From an uncultured Collinsella sp. (lineage in GTDB: Bacteria > Actinomycetota > Coriobacteriia > Coriobacteriales > Coriobacteriaceae): a DNA stretch of 64,000 bases. Below, piece by piece: positions 57,801-64,000 of this stretch. A model generated the notes under the pieces. The model ran no database searches. It was not told the origin of the DNA and saw only the letters and a list, made by a program, of their open reading frames with translations. The position numbers and the translations under genes were made by a program. Within the stretch, counting starts at the first letter, position 1. The number at the start of each line of letters is the position of its first letter. The stretch is taken from the NCBI GenBank assembly GCA_959602645.1, contig CAUGTZ010000011.1, positions 13,625 through 77,624 on the forward strand, in the 5' to 3' direction.

Positions 57801-58232
57801 CGCTCGGTCGGCTGCCGTGCCGGCGCTGACTGCCGAATCGTAGGATGCCTTGGCCTGGTCGCGGGCGGAAGCCGCCTCGTTGTAGGGACCGGCGGCCTCA
57901 TCGTAGGATGCCTTGGCGGCGTCCTCCTTCGCCTTCGCCTCGTCGACCGCCTTCTGCAGGTCCGCGATGGTCTGTGCGGCGGATTTCGCGCCGACACCGG
58001 ATGCCGCGCCGGCGTGGGCGGCGATCGGCGACATCACGGCGGGGTGCTGCGTGCCCCCGTCACCGGTCTGGGCGAATGCCGTGAACGGTGAGATGAGGCT
58101 CGATCCGGTCATGGCGGCCATGGTCGCCGCGGTGACGGTCAGACGCGCGATCCCCTTCGGGGCATGAATCTTTTTGTTTGGCAGTGTGGCGAAGTGATCG
58201 CCGCCGGCAGCGAAATGCTTTCCCTGAGTCAT
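54882..58232 (-). CDS. Giant sortase-anchored surface protein with coiled coils and a CAP-like domain
   Basis: 1116 residues. An N-terminal signal peptide with basic start and TAATMAAMTGSSLISPFTAFA. Two very long Ala/Asp/Lys/Gln coiled-coil regions (about 65-470 and 680-1050) flank a globular CAP/SCP-like domain at about 490-665 (INEYRKSVGLPELQVTY, SENLAWNYG, VGHYLHVISP). The C terminus has a sortase signal LAQTGD at about 1077, a hydrophobic helix and the tail KKRREQM. The plan is like SEC10/PgrA surface-exclusion or adhesin proteins of conjugative plasmids. On a mobilizable element it may block re-entry or promote cell contact; this is inference. Confidence 0.85.
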   Translation of the reverse strand: MTQGKHFAAGGDHFATLPNKKIHAPKGIARLTVTAATMAAMTGSSLISPFTAFAQTGDGGTQHPAVMSPIAAHAGAASGVGAKSAAQTIADLQKAVDEAKAKEDAAKASYDEAAGPYNEAASARDQAKASYDSAVSAGTAADRAAMDEYARQVAEGKDAADAAGKDLEQAKAGLADAKADASEKDEAYQSALKAAQDARDALDKAKADAVGATPEAISAAEQAVRDAQAAVSRAQAELANANATLADAQSKLVAAQSAKDSADSVLAAARQNKDAADAKAAAASAAYEKAKADLAVAEAGASGPEYDAAKQKVTDAEAALAAARAAQSQCESELEQAQSAAATAQADLNDAQVALSAKQQTALDATSGVNAAQSALDAANAGLDAAKQANADAVAKLDAAKQAVKDAESAKAAADVEFANAKAAKDTADAAVTAAQQKVDEAQAKLDSAGAQLKQGAIGFFRAMGADSAIEIIQNCTYKDYTEVGNSLDATSLDNMLAAIPYMKSINEYRKSVGLPELQVTYKLIAAAIANANYSDVKFGHSMQFDTSENLAWNYGTDPKPQWVDQEKAFFDQAVQELYGVTGLIGKDAVDFYKSHSGIESYVNQHFKVAGYPATVGHYLHVISPAIGYMGMAVCSKGTMNGWQTDSFDTANLGWAGSGWNMNPMSVDEYEQKLTSYINGLKNAKSALDAAKADLAAKQQAAAGAATTVQQKQVAVDSAQAGVDAAKQDVTDAQRAVDAAKADLAAKQQGVTDARAGLDAAKSNLDAANAAVVTTKSTVQQKQVAFDAANAAVTTAQSKLDSAKADTEAKQQDVMDANADLAKFFQDVADAKKAVDTAKSAHDAAVADQAEKATVLATARQKADDTARALADAQRAVDAAKADAGVAADKLTGSQTDLEDAQSNLDILTGLAAKLAEAQQREQDAVRAVNDTKAALDAAKAAAGAAESLVSAAEQAKAQADAKLAKLDSIDAGAAIASGHDVNADDALNALFAAAVEARAKVAPAKVILDEKQAVVDGLKPGYDTALAAYEQAKSDRIAAEQKLSDEIARQEAEEAAKQQAAYTPKHLAGTDTAQTGSLAQTGDRAGLIGETFVIGGTVLVAAGVFLDQKKRREQM

Positions 58233-58317
58233 TGTGCTGTTCCATTCCTTTTCCGTGCCCTATCCGACTGGGCATCAGAGTGCTTTCCAATAGAGATAAT
58301 TATGCGCCTTAACAGGG

Positions 58318-58354
58318 ATTGTTGTATATAGTCCGTTGGCTTTTATACAACAAT
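58318..58354. promoter_or_regulatory. Inverted repeat operator between surface protein and XRE regulator
   Basis: Perfect 11-bp arms ATTGTTGTATA (58318-58328) and TATACAACAAT (58344-58354), 15 bp apart. It lies in the divergent promoter region, at the very start of the regulator gene, which suits autoregulation by that XRE protein. Confidence 0.6.
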
Positions 58355-58356
58355 CC

Positions 58357-58605
58357 ATGACTCTTTTTGTCATGGATATCTCGCCGCTACAACGATCCTT
58401 TGGTCTACGCTGCAAAGAATTAAGATCAAAGTCTGGTTACTCTCAAGTACAATTTGCGAATCGCATCGGCATGGACAGGTCTTACTACGCCTCGATAGAG
58501 GTAGGACGAAGAAATGTCAGTCTTTCTAACCTCTGTAAAATTGCTAACGGATTCGACATGACAATCGCTGCACTCATGACTGGTGTGACTGAGAAAACGG
58601 ATTAG
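58357..58605 (+). CDS. XRE-family transcriptional regulator
   Basis: 82 residues from ATG 58357 (or 77 from ATG 58372); no clear ribosome site, so the transcript may be leaderless. Helix-turn-helix of Cro/CI type: LRCKELRSKSGYSQVQFANRIG, then MDRSYYASIEVGRRNVSLSNLCKIANGF. It faces away from the giant surface protein and probably controls it and itself through the inverted repeat between them. Confidence 0.85.
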   Translation: MTLFVMDISPLQRSFGLRCKELRSKSGYSQVQFANRIGMDRSYYASIEVGRRNVSLSNLCKIANGFDMTIAALMTGVTEKTD

Positions 58606-58643
58606 TCCATCAATCAATCAGCGAACGCAGTGAGCGAATCAAT

Positions 58644-58828
58644 CGACGGCACAGCCGGCGGCAAGGTCACGGCACGTGACCGCGCAGCGAGCTTCGCGAG
58701 CGAAGGGGGACAGCATCGCTGTCCCTATTCTTTATCGGCGGCGTAGCCGGCGGCAAGGACACGGTACGTGGCCGCGCAGCGAGCTTCGCGAGCGAAGAGG
58801 ACGGCATCGCCGTCCCTATATCTTTATA
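58644..58828. repeat. Two tandem ~92-bp repeats
   Basis: Units start at 58644 and 58736 with CGRCGGCRYAGCCGGCGGCA. Both contain GCAGCGAGCTTCGCGAGCGAAG and a hairpin GGACRGCATCGCYGTCC followed by a TATT-CTTTAT tract, which resembles a terminator; identity is about 85-90%. They follow the XRE gene. Confidence 0.75.
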
Positions 58829-58855
58829 GTATATTTCTCTATTAATTGGTTTCAC

Positions 58856-59014
58856 CAAAATGGGTATTGCGCAAGCTTCTGAACAGGCGTTTTTATCAAA
58901 AACTCAAAGCAGCCGAATCATCAAAATGGTGAATTTTTCTACCCAAATTGAGGAAGCGCTTCACCAAAATGGAACCGACTAACGGCTGTTGAAAACTTTT
59001 TATCCCCAAAATGG
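58856..59014. repeat. Four CAAAATGG iteron-like motifs near attR
   Basis: Exact copies at 58856-58863, 58922-58929, 58965-58972 and 59007-59014; they share wider context (TCACCAAAATGG or CAAAATGGTGA). All are in the 290 bp before attR in an AT-rich, gene-free stretch. They may be integrase arm sites or replication iterons. Confidence 0.5.
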
Positions 59015-59144
59015 TGATTTCCTGTTTTCAGTGGAAAACTCGGTAAGTTAAATTATTTACTTACCAGATTTACAAACAAAAGCAGTTCTTAACCCTAAAA
59101 CCAGAACAGGTCAGAAGCAAAATTAACTCCTGACCTGCGATTTT

Positions 59145-59192
59145 TCTGGTGCCCCCGGGCGGATTCGAACCGTCGACACCCGCTTTAGGAGA
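59145..59192. repeat. attR of the integrated element
   Basis: The 48-bp sequence repeated at 45459-45506. It forms the 3' half of the intact tRNA-Arg gene, so integration restored the tRNA. Confidence 0.9.
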
Positions 59193-59222
59193 GCGGTGCT
59201 CTATCCCCTGAGCTACGGAGGC
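59147..59222 (-). tRNA. tRNA-Arg (anticodon CCU)
   Basis: 76 nt including encoded CCA. Acceptor arms GCCTCCG and CGGGGGC pair with one G-U. D arm GCTC/GAGC, anticodon stem CCGCT/AGCGG with loop CTCCTAA (anticodon CCT), and T loop TTCGAAT. The T stem (GACGG/CCGCC) has one A-C mismatch. It is the integration site of the element at 45.5-59.2 kb. Confidence 0.93.
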
Positions 59223-59284
59223 ATGTTGTACTAGTGTAGCAGATTTGCGCCACCACCATGCAGCGCATAGCCACTCTTCGAGAT

Positions 59285-59345
59285 AGTCGTCTGCGACGTT
59301 CTTTAATGACTAGTCGTTTAAGAGCGTCGCAGGCGACTACCCAAC
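59285..59345. repeat. Dispersed palindrome related to the one at 5.7 kb
   Basis: Arms AGTCGTCTGCGACG and CGTCGCAGGCGACT around TGACTAGTCGTTTAAGA. The same centre is found at 5735-5755, with different arms. It stands between the tRNA gene and the DUF956 gene. Confidence 0.65.
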
Positions 59346-59347
59346 GA

Positions 59348-59746
59348 CTAGTTGCCTTTGTGGAAAAGGTTCTTGATGACGGAGGGGATGCTCTTGGCGC
59401 CCTTGGCCGTCACATCGATAAAGTCGGGCGAACGAACGAGCTTGTCCTCGTCAATGTACTTACGCACCGCGCGAAGCGTTTCCTTGTCATTGCGCGTCGA
59501 AAACGTAAAGTGGCCATTCTCTTTGGTAAAGATGGCAAAACGCGTAATCTTCTTGGTGCCGCGCAAAACCTCGGCGGCAATATAGTCGACCTCGTCCCAC
59601 GGGATTTGGATATAATCCTCGGGATTACGCTCGTTATAGTACTCAAACGCCTTATTGCCCACCATCACGTTACCGTGACTGGTAAGCCCCATCAGGCAGG
59701 TTGCCGGCGTTGCCAGATCGACCGTGCTGTTCTGAGATTGCGCCAT
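59348..59746 (-). CDS. DUF956 family protein of the mannose PTS operon (ManO-like)
   Basis: 132 residues. The start ATG has GGGCGAGG upstream. The sequence fits DUF956 (TCLMGLTSHGNVMVGNKAFEYYN, IPWDEVDYIAAEV). The family is found behind mannose-class PTS genes in many Gram-positives and is proposed to modulate operon expression. It lies after the EIID gene with a hairpin in between. Confidence 0.88.
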   Translation of the reverse strand: MAQSQNSTVDLATPATCLMGLTSHGNVMVGNKAFEYYNERNPEDYIQIPWDEVDYIAAEVLRGTKKITRFAIFTKENGHFTFSTRNDKETLRAVRKYIDEDKLVRSPDFIDVTAKGAKSIPSVIKNLFHKGN

Positions 59747-59775
59747 ACGCGCCTCGCCCTCCAATAAAAACAATC

Positions 59776-59809
59776 GGACCGCACCCAGTGTACCCACCGG
59801 GTGCGGTCC
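59776..59809 (-). terminator. Intercistronic terminator between EIID and DUF956 genes
   Basis: Perfect 11-bp stem GGACCGCACCC/GGGTGCGGTCC with a 12-nt loop, followed on the minus strand by GATTGTTTTTATT. It would lower expression of the DUF956 gene relative to the PTS genes. Confidence 0.8.
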
Positions 59810-59866
59810 GTTTCAATGGCTCAAAAGCCCTTGCCTAGCAACTCTCGGTCTTAAGCCGAAGCGTGC

Positions 59867-60787
59867 TTACATGAAGCCGCAGACGCGACCGATGATGCCG
59901 ACGGCGAAGAGAGCCAGGATGATGACAATCGGGCTGACCTTCTTCTTGAGGAGCTTGCAGACCAGAAGGGTCAGGCACACGGCGGCAAGGCCGGGGATGA
60001 GCTGATCGAGGTTGGCCTGAAGCGTGGTGACCTTCACCGGGTCGAGTGCGGTGGCACCGACAGAGCTGTACATCGACAGCGCCTGCTTGATGCCCTCAGA
60101 ACCGGCGGGTAGGTTGGCCCAGTCGATATAGGCGCCAGCAGACTGCGTGACCTTGGAGACGACCGGGGTGAAGGAGATGGACACCCAGCGCTCGACCAGG
60201 GCGCCGATGATGAACATACCCAGGATGGAAGCACCCTCGGTGACCTTGCCCATCAGACCGCCGGAGAGGTCCTTGGCGATGGAGGAGCCGACCTTGTAGC
60301 CAAACTCCTGCGTGTACCACAGGAAAGCGTAACGGATGATGTTCCACGCGAAGAAGAACAGCAGCGGGCCGGCGATGCTGCCGGACAGGGCCAGGGAAGC
60401 GCCCAGTGCGCCCAGAATCGGGCGAAGGGTGAACCAGAAGGCGGGGTCGCCGACGCCGGCGAGCGGGCCCATCATACCGACCTTGACGCCCTGAATGGCG
60501 ACGTCGTCAATCGGAGCACCGTTGGCGCGCTCCTCCTCGAGGGCGAGGGTAACGCCAATGACGGGGGCGGAAACATAGGGGTGGGTGTTATAGAACTCCA
60601 GGTGGCGCTTAAGAGCGGCAATCTGGTCATCCTTGCTGGTGTAGAGCTTCTTGATCGCAGGGATCATTGCGAAGCACCAGCCGCCGTTCTGCATACGCTC
60701 GTAGTTCCACGAGCCCTGAAGGAACTGATGACGGAAGCAAACCTTCTTACGGTCAGCCTTGGTGAGCTGAATCTTGTTCTCTGCCAT
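59867..60787 (-). CDS. PTS system mannose-family EIID
   Basis: 306 residues. Membrane subunit of the mannose-class PTS, with RHQFLQGSWNYERMQNGG near the start and a hydrophobic C-terminal half. It works with EIIC to transport mannose, fructose, glucosamine or related sugars. GGGGAG stands upstream of ATG 60787. It is the third gene of EIIAB-EIIC-EIID. Confidence 0.95.
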   Translation of the reverse strand: MAENKIQLTKADRKKVCFRHQFLQGSWNYERMQNGGWCFAMIPAIKKLYTSKDDQIAALKRHLEFYNTHPYVSAPVIGVTLALEEERANGAPIDDVAIQGVKVGMMGPLAGVGDPAFWFTLRPILGALGASLALSGSIAGPLLFFFAWNIIRYAFLWYTQEFGYKVGSSIAKDLSGGLMGKVTEGASILGMFIIGALVERWVSISFTPVVSKVTQSAGAYIDWANLPAGSEGIKQALSMYSSVGATALDPVKVTTLQANLDQLIPGLAAVCLTLLVCKLLKKKVSPIVIILALFAVGIIGRVCGFM

Positions 60788-60803
60788 ATGTATCACTCCC
60801 CTC

Positions 60804-61622
60804 CTACTCGTAATCGTTCAGAATGTCGCCGAGCGGGTCACCGGAGCCACCGCCCATGCCGCCACCCTGCTTGGCCAGATCCTTAAGGCCAAGGTAGATG
60901 AGGGCAAGGGAGATGCCGATGAGGCCAAGGGCGATCAGCGTGAGCTGAGGGATGGCAGCAAGAACAAAGCCGAGGATGAAGAACGGCCAGGTCTCCTTGG
61001 TGGCCATCATGTTGATGACCATGGCGTAACCGACGGAAGCGACCATGCCGCCGCCGACAGCCATGCCGCCGGACAGCCAATCGGGCATAGCGTTAAGCGC
61101 GTTGGTAACGGCCTCGGCCGGGATGATGCACAGAAGTACTGCCGGGATGGCGATACGAACACCCTGCATGAGGATGCCGGCGTACTGCCAACGCTCGATG
61201 CCGGCGAAGTCGCCCTTCTCGGCGCAGGCGTCCATGCCGTGAACCATAGCGGTAGCCAGGGTACGGCAGATCATGGTCAGGAACAGACCAGCGACCGACA
61301 GCGGGACGGCGACGGCGATGGCGGCGGTAACGGCCTTGGCCGAATCGGTGGCGCCACCGTTGAGGGCGAGCACCATGATGATCGAAGAAGCGACCGAGGC
61401 CAGAGCGGCGTCAGGCGCGACGGCGGCGCCGACGTTAGCCCAGCCAAGGGCCATCATCTGGAGCGAACCGCCCAGGAGGATGCCCTCCTGAAGGTGACCG
61501 GTTACGAGACCGATAAGCGTGCATGCCACGAGCGGCTGATGGAACTGGAACTCATCCAGAATGCCTTCCATACCGGCAAGCAACGCGACAATCGCAACAA
61601 GCAGAATAGTGATTGCAGACAT
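60804..61622 (-). CDS. PTS system mannose-family EIIC
   Basis: 272 residues, many membrane segments, begins MSAITILLVAIVALLAGMEGILDEFQ-like and contains the family stretch LGGSLQMMALGWANVGAAVAPD-like region. It forms the translocation channel with EIID. The C-terminal tail is Gly-rich. It lies 16 bp upstream of EIID and 18 bp past EIIAB. Confidence 0.95.
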   Translation of the reverse strand: MSAITILLVAIVALLAGMEGILDEFQFHQPLVACTLIGLVTGHLQEGILLGGSLQMMALGWANVGAAVAPDAALASVASSIIMVLALNGGATDSAKAVTAAIAVAVPLSVAGLFLTMICRTLATAMVHGMDACAEKGDFAGIERWQYAGILMQGVRIAIPAVLLCIIPAEAVTNALNAMPDWLSGGMAVGGGMVASVGYAMVINMMATKETWPFFILGFVLAAIPQLTLIALGLIGISLALIYLGLKDLAKQGGGMGGGSGDPLGDILNDYE

Positions 61623-61640
61623 GTATCGGACCCTCCTTTA

Positions 61641-62630
61641 CTATGCTTGAGCGGCCAGTTCGGCCTTAGCTTTCTTCAACATGGCGTCGAGATCCTCGGA
61701 GGAATCCGAAGGAACCTTGCGGACCTCGAACTTGACGCCCTTGGCCTTGAGAGCCTCGATGGTCTTGACATCGTCATCGCCCATAGCGACAGCGTTGGTG
61801 ACGACGACCTTGCCCTTGGAGTGGGCCATGGAACCAATGTTGGCTTCCTTGATGTCGACGCCGGCCTCGATGGCCCTGAGCAGATCCTGCGGGTTCTCGA
61901 ACAGCAGCATCGCCTTGGTGTCGCCAAAGCGCGTGTCCTTGACGACCTCGGCCATCTTCTTGATAGGCACGACGTTGGCGTGGACTCCCGGAGGGGCAGC
62001 CTGCTCGATCATGGTCTTGCGGAGCTCGTCGTGAGCAACGCCGTCGGAAACCACGATGATGCGGTTGGGGTTGATCTGCTTGGTCCACGTGGTGGCCACC
62101 TGACCATGAAGCAGACGGGTGTCGATACGGACGTGGGCGATCTTGATGTGCCCGTCGCCGATGACCGTTCCCGGAGGGATGGCGCCTGCAGGAGCAGCGG
62201 CGGCCGCAGCCGGCTTCTTCTCCTCGGGCTCCAGAGACTCGGGCTTGACGCGCACGCCAGCCTTAGCCTCAGTCACGAGATGTTTTGCGATCGCATGTGC
62301 AGTGTTCTTTGCGTCAAAGCGCTGCGAATATGCCTCGATGAGCATAGGCAGGTTGACACCGGTGACGATAGCCCAGGAATCATGGCCCTCGATGAGACCG
62401 CTGATCTGGTTGAAGGGCGTGCCGCCCCACAGATCAACGAGGAAGAGCACCTGCTCCTGGTCCTCGAAGGAAGCGATTGCTTCCTCGACCTTGGCACGGA
62501 AGTCGTCGGGGCCCATGCTCGGCTCGAGCGAGACCACGGCAACAGACGGCTGATCGCCAAAGACCATCGAGCCCGTCTGCTTGATTCCAGCCGCCAAGTC
62601 ACCATGGCTAGCAAGAACAATACTTACCAT
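61641..62630 (-). CDS. PTS system mannose-family EIIAB fusion
   Basis: 329 residues. The EIIA domain (1-~125) has the phospho-His in VLASHGDLAAG and LVDLWGGTPFN. After a short Ala/Pro linker at about 150-165, the EIIB domain has the phospho-His in RIDTRLLHGQVATTW. It phosphorylates the sugar carried by EIIC/EIID. AGGAGG lies seven bases before the chosen ATG; a GTG one codon earlier is possible. It is the first gene of the operon. Confidence 0.95.
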   Translation of the reverse strand: MVSIVLASHGDLAAGIKQTGSMVFGDQPSVAVVSLEPSMGPDDFRAKVEEAIASFEDQEQVLFLVDLWGGTPFNQISGLIEGHDSWAIVTGVNLPMLIEAYSQRFDAKNTAHAIAKHLVTEAKAGVRVKPESLEPEEKKPAAAAAAPAGAIPPGTVIGDGHIKIAHVRIDTRLLHGQVATTWTKQINPNRIIVVSDGVAHDELRKTMIEQAAPPGVHANVVPIKKMAEVVKDTRFGDTKAMLLFENPQDLLRAIEAGVDIKEANIGSMAHSKGKVVVTNAVAMGDDDVKTIEALKAKGVKFEVRKVPSDSSEDLDAMLKKAKAELAAQA

Positions 62631-62633
62631 CAC

Positions 62634-62987
62634 ATAACCTCCTTTTTGTCTACGTATTTCCTACACGACAATAAAGGAGTATACCTGTTCGCCTTGTGGA
62701 TTTATAGCTAAATTCGCAAACGGTTGCATTATTTGTTTAAACGTCTAAGTTTGTTACAAATTGATTACGTTGCTGATTTACAGCTCATTGCCTACTAAAA
62801 CGTGATTTCCCAATTACTTTCACAGATATATACAGACACTCTGTTCATTAACGCCGTTTTAAGGTTAATCCCAATGCGCCTGCGTGCCGCTATTTTGTTT
62901 AAACAGACATAACTTGACTAATTGTATAACTTATGCTCTAGCGCAAGTAGTCGTTGGGTGTTCCTATAGTTTTGTCAACCTTCGACG
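62634..62987. promoter_or_regulatory. Promoter region of the mannose PTS operon and IS110 3' border
   Basis: AT-rich region of about 350 bases without a gene. It must contain the promoter of the PTS operon. The last ~50 bases before the transposase stop belong to the 3' non-coding end of the insertion sequence. I see no clear catabolite-response or sigma-54 site. Confidence 0.4.
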
Positions 62988-64000
62988 CTACTCCCGGTAG
63001 GGCACCCGGTCGCGCATCACGGCGTATATCGCCCTGAGCCGCCTCCTCGCGACGGCCTTGAGCGCCCGCCCGTGCCCCATGCCCCGCGCCCTGCAGGCCC
63101 GGTAGTACTCGCCGTAGCGCCCCGACGACCTCACCAGGCTGTTGCACGAGAAGATCAGAAGAGACTTGAGCCTCGCGTCGCCGCGCCTGGACGCCCTGAC
63201 CGACCTCACCGACGTGCCGGAGCTCCTCACCCTCGGGGCTATGCCGCAGTACGAGGCCAGGTGGTCGTGGTCCGGGAACCTCGCGATGTCGACCGACACC
63301 GCGAGCTGCGCCGCGGTCCTCGGGCCGATGCCGGGCACGGTGAGCAGGCACGCGTAGGTCTCGTCGCCCTCGAGCAGCGCCGCCGTCTCGGCCTCGAGGG
63401 CCCCGGCCTCGTCGAGGGCCTCCGATATCCGGGCGGCCAGGAACCTGACCTGCCTGTTCTCGGCCTCGACGAGCGCCGGCGGGGGCGCGGTGGAGGCGGC
63501 CGCGGCCTCCCCGGCGGCCTCGGCCCGCGGGCCCCCGGCCCCGGAGCGGGCGATCCCCCACGCCCCGCCGAACCCGGCGAGCAGCTCCAGCCACCGCCGG
63601 TCCGACAGGTCGACCGCGGCCTCGAGGGCCGGGCAGGACTCGAGCAGCACCGCGCGCAGGCGGTTCTTGTCCCTGGTCGCGCAGGCGACGACGTGGTCGC
63701 GCTGCGACGAGAGGGCGCGGGCGGCCTCGAGGGCCTCGCCGCGGCCCGGGACCCCCGACAGGGAGTCCGGCACGCCCAGGGCGGTCCGCGCGATCACCGC
63801 GGCGTCGCGCTCGTCGGTCTTGGCCTCGCCGGCGAACAGGCCGGCGGCGCGGCTGGCGGCGAGGCCGGGCAGGTAGGCGACCGCCAGCCCCGCGGCGCGG
63901 GCGCGCCGCACGGCGAGGGACCCTATGTTGCGGAACTGGTCGACCACGACGAGCGTGCCGGCGGGCGCGGAGGCGAACAGCGCGTCGAGCTCGGCCTCCC
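62988..64000 (-). CDS. IS110-family transposase, partial (continues past the window edge)
   Basis: The frame is open to the window end, so the N-terminal part (with the first DEDD residues) is missing. The visible ~336 residues contain GEAKTDERDAAVIART from the DEDD domain and, near the C terminus, the IS116/IS110/IS902 domain with LLTVPGIGPRTAAQLA and YCGIAPRVRSSG. IS110 elements are mobilised by a DEDD/Ser recombinase guided by a bridge RNA from the non-coding end. It is far more GC-rich than its surroundings, so it likely arrived recently. It is unrelated in detail to the remnant at 16.7 kb as far as can be seen. Confidence 0.9.
   Translation of the reverse strand, partial: EAELDALFASAPAGTLVVVDQFRNIGSLAVRRARAAGLAVAYLPGLAASRAAGLFAGEAKTDERDAAVIARTALGVPDSLSGVPGRGEALEAARALSSQRDHVVACATRDKNRLRAVLLESCPALEAAVDLSDRRWLELLAGFGGAWGIARSGAGGPRAEAAGEAAAASTAPPPALVEAENRQVRFLAARISEALDEAGALEAETAALLEGDETYACLLTVPGIGPRTAAQLAVSVDIARFPDHDHLASYCGIAPRVRSSGTSVRSVRASRRGDARLKSLLIFSCNSLVRSSGRYGEYYRACRARGMGHGRALKAVARRRLRAIYAVMRDRVPYRE

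Larger units (their letters stand above)
45459..59192. mobile_element. Integrative mobilizable element in tRNA-Arg(CCU), about 13.7 kb
   Basis: Bounded by 48-bp direct repeats of the tRNA 3' end. It carries a tyrosine integrase, an excisionase-like protein, a small winged-helix protein, MobC and a relaxase, an inverted-repeat region suited to be oriT, and cargo (three metallophosphoesterases, a coiled-coil protein, a lipoprotein-like gene and a giant sortase-anchored surface protein). No type IV secretion genes are present, so it must use the transfer machinery of another element. Confidence 0.88.

Overview
The window reads as a chromosome segment of a high-GC, Gram-positive gut actinobacterium of the Coriobacteriia, most likely Collinsella or a close relative. 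The reasons are the actinobacterial kinase/FHA/PP2C/RodA-PBP/PknB cluster, a large pyruvate:ferredoxin oxidoreductase typical of anaerobes, several sugar PTS operons, LuxR regulators with a membrane domain, and sortase-anchored surface proteins. The genus is an inference; no rRNA is present.

Layout. 0-5.5 kb: a beta-glucoside PTS operon (EIIA, EIIB, EIIC, 6-phospho-beta-glucosidase) and its PRD-type regulator. 5.6-13 kb: dispersed palindromic repeats, carbamate kinase, a DUF4143-type AAA ATPase behind 34-bp tandem repeats, and pyruvate:ferredoxin oxidoreductase. About 13.3-20.1 kb: an AT-richer island bracketed by two direct copies of the same ~535-bp stretch (the 3' end of an FHA gene plus its downstream repeat). 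It carries a radical SAM/SPASM enzyme, two Cys/Asp-rich precursor peptides, a 35-residue membrane peptide, an ABC exporter, an IS110-type remnant and a decayed methyltransferase. 20-24 kb: a secreted protein/Ser-Thr kinase/FHA operon. 24-29 kb: recR, ybaB and dnaX. 29-34.6 kb: an ABC transporter operon with one frameshifted permease, and a double-length LuxR-type membrane regulator. 35-45 kb: the kinase/FHA/FHA/PP2C/RodA-PBP fusion/PknB-PASTA cluster for cell-wall growth and signalling. 45.5-59.2 kb: an integrative mobilizable element in the 3' end of tRNA-Arg(CCU), with 48-bp att repeats, integrase, excisionase-like protein, relaxase and MobC, three metallophosphoesterases, and a large sortase-anchored surface protein. 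59.2-64 kb: tRNA-Arg, a mannose-family PTS operon with a DUF956 gene, and an IS110 transposase cut by the window edge.

The strongest candidate for an undescribed system is the RiPP cluster at 14.4-16.6 kb. Its two peptides share an MKHIHP leader start, and each carries six Cys residues followed 2-5 residues later by Asp. This C-Xn-D layout recalls the radical non-alpha thioether peptides made by SPASM enzymes (freyrasin type), but both peptides are too short or start at GTG, so a standard gene caller could easily miss them.
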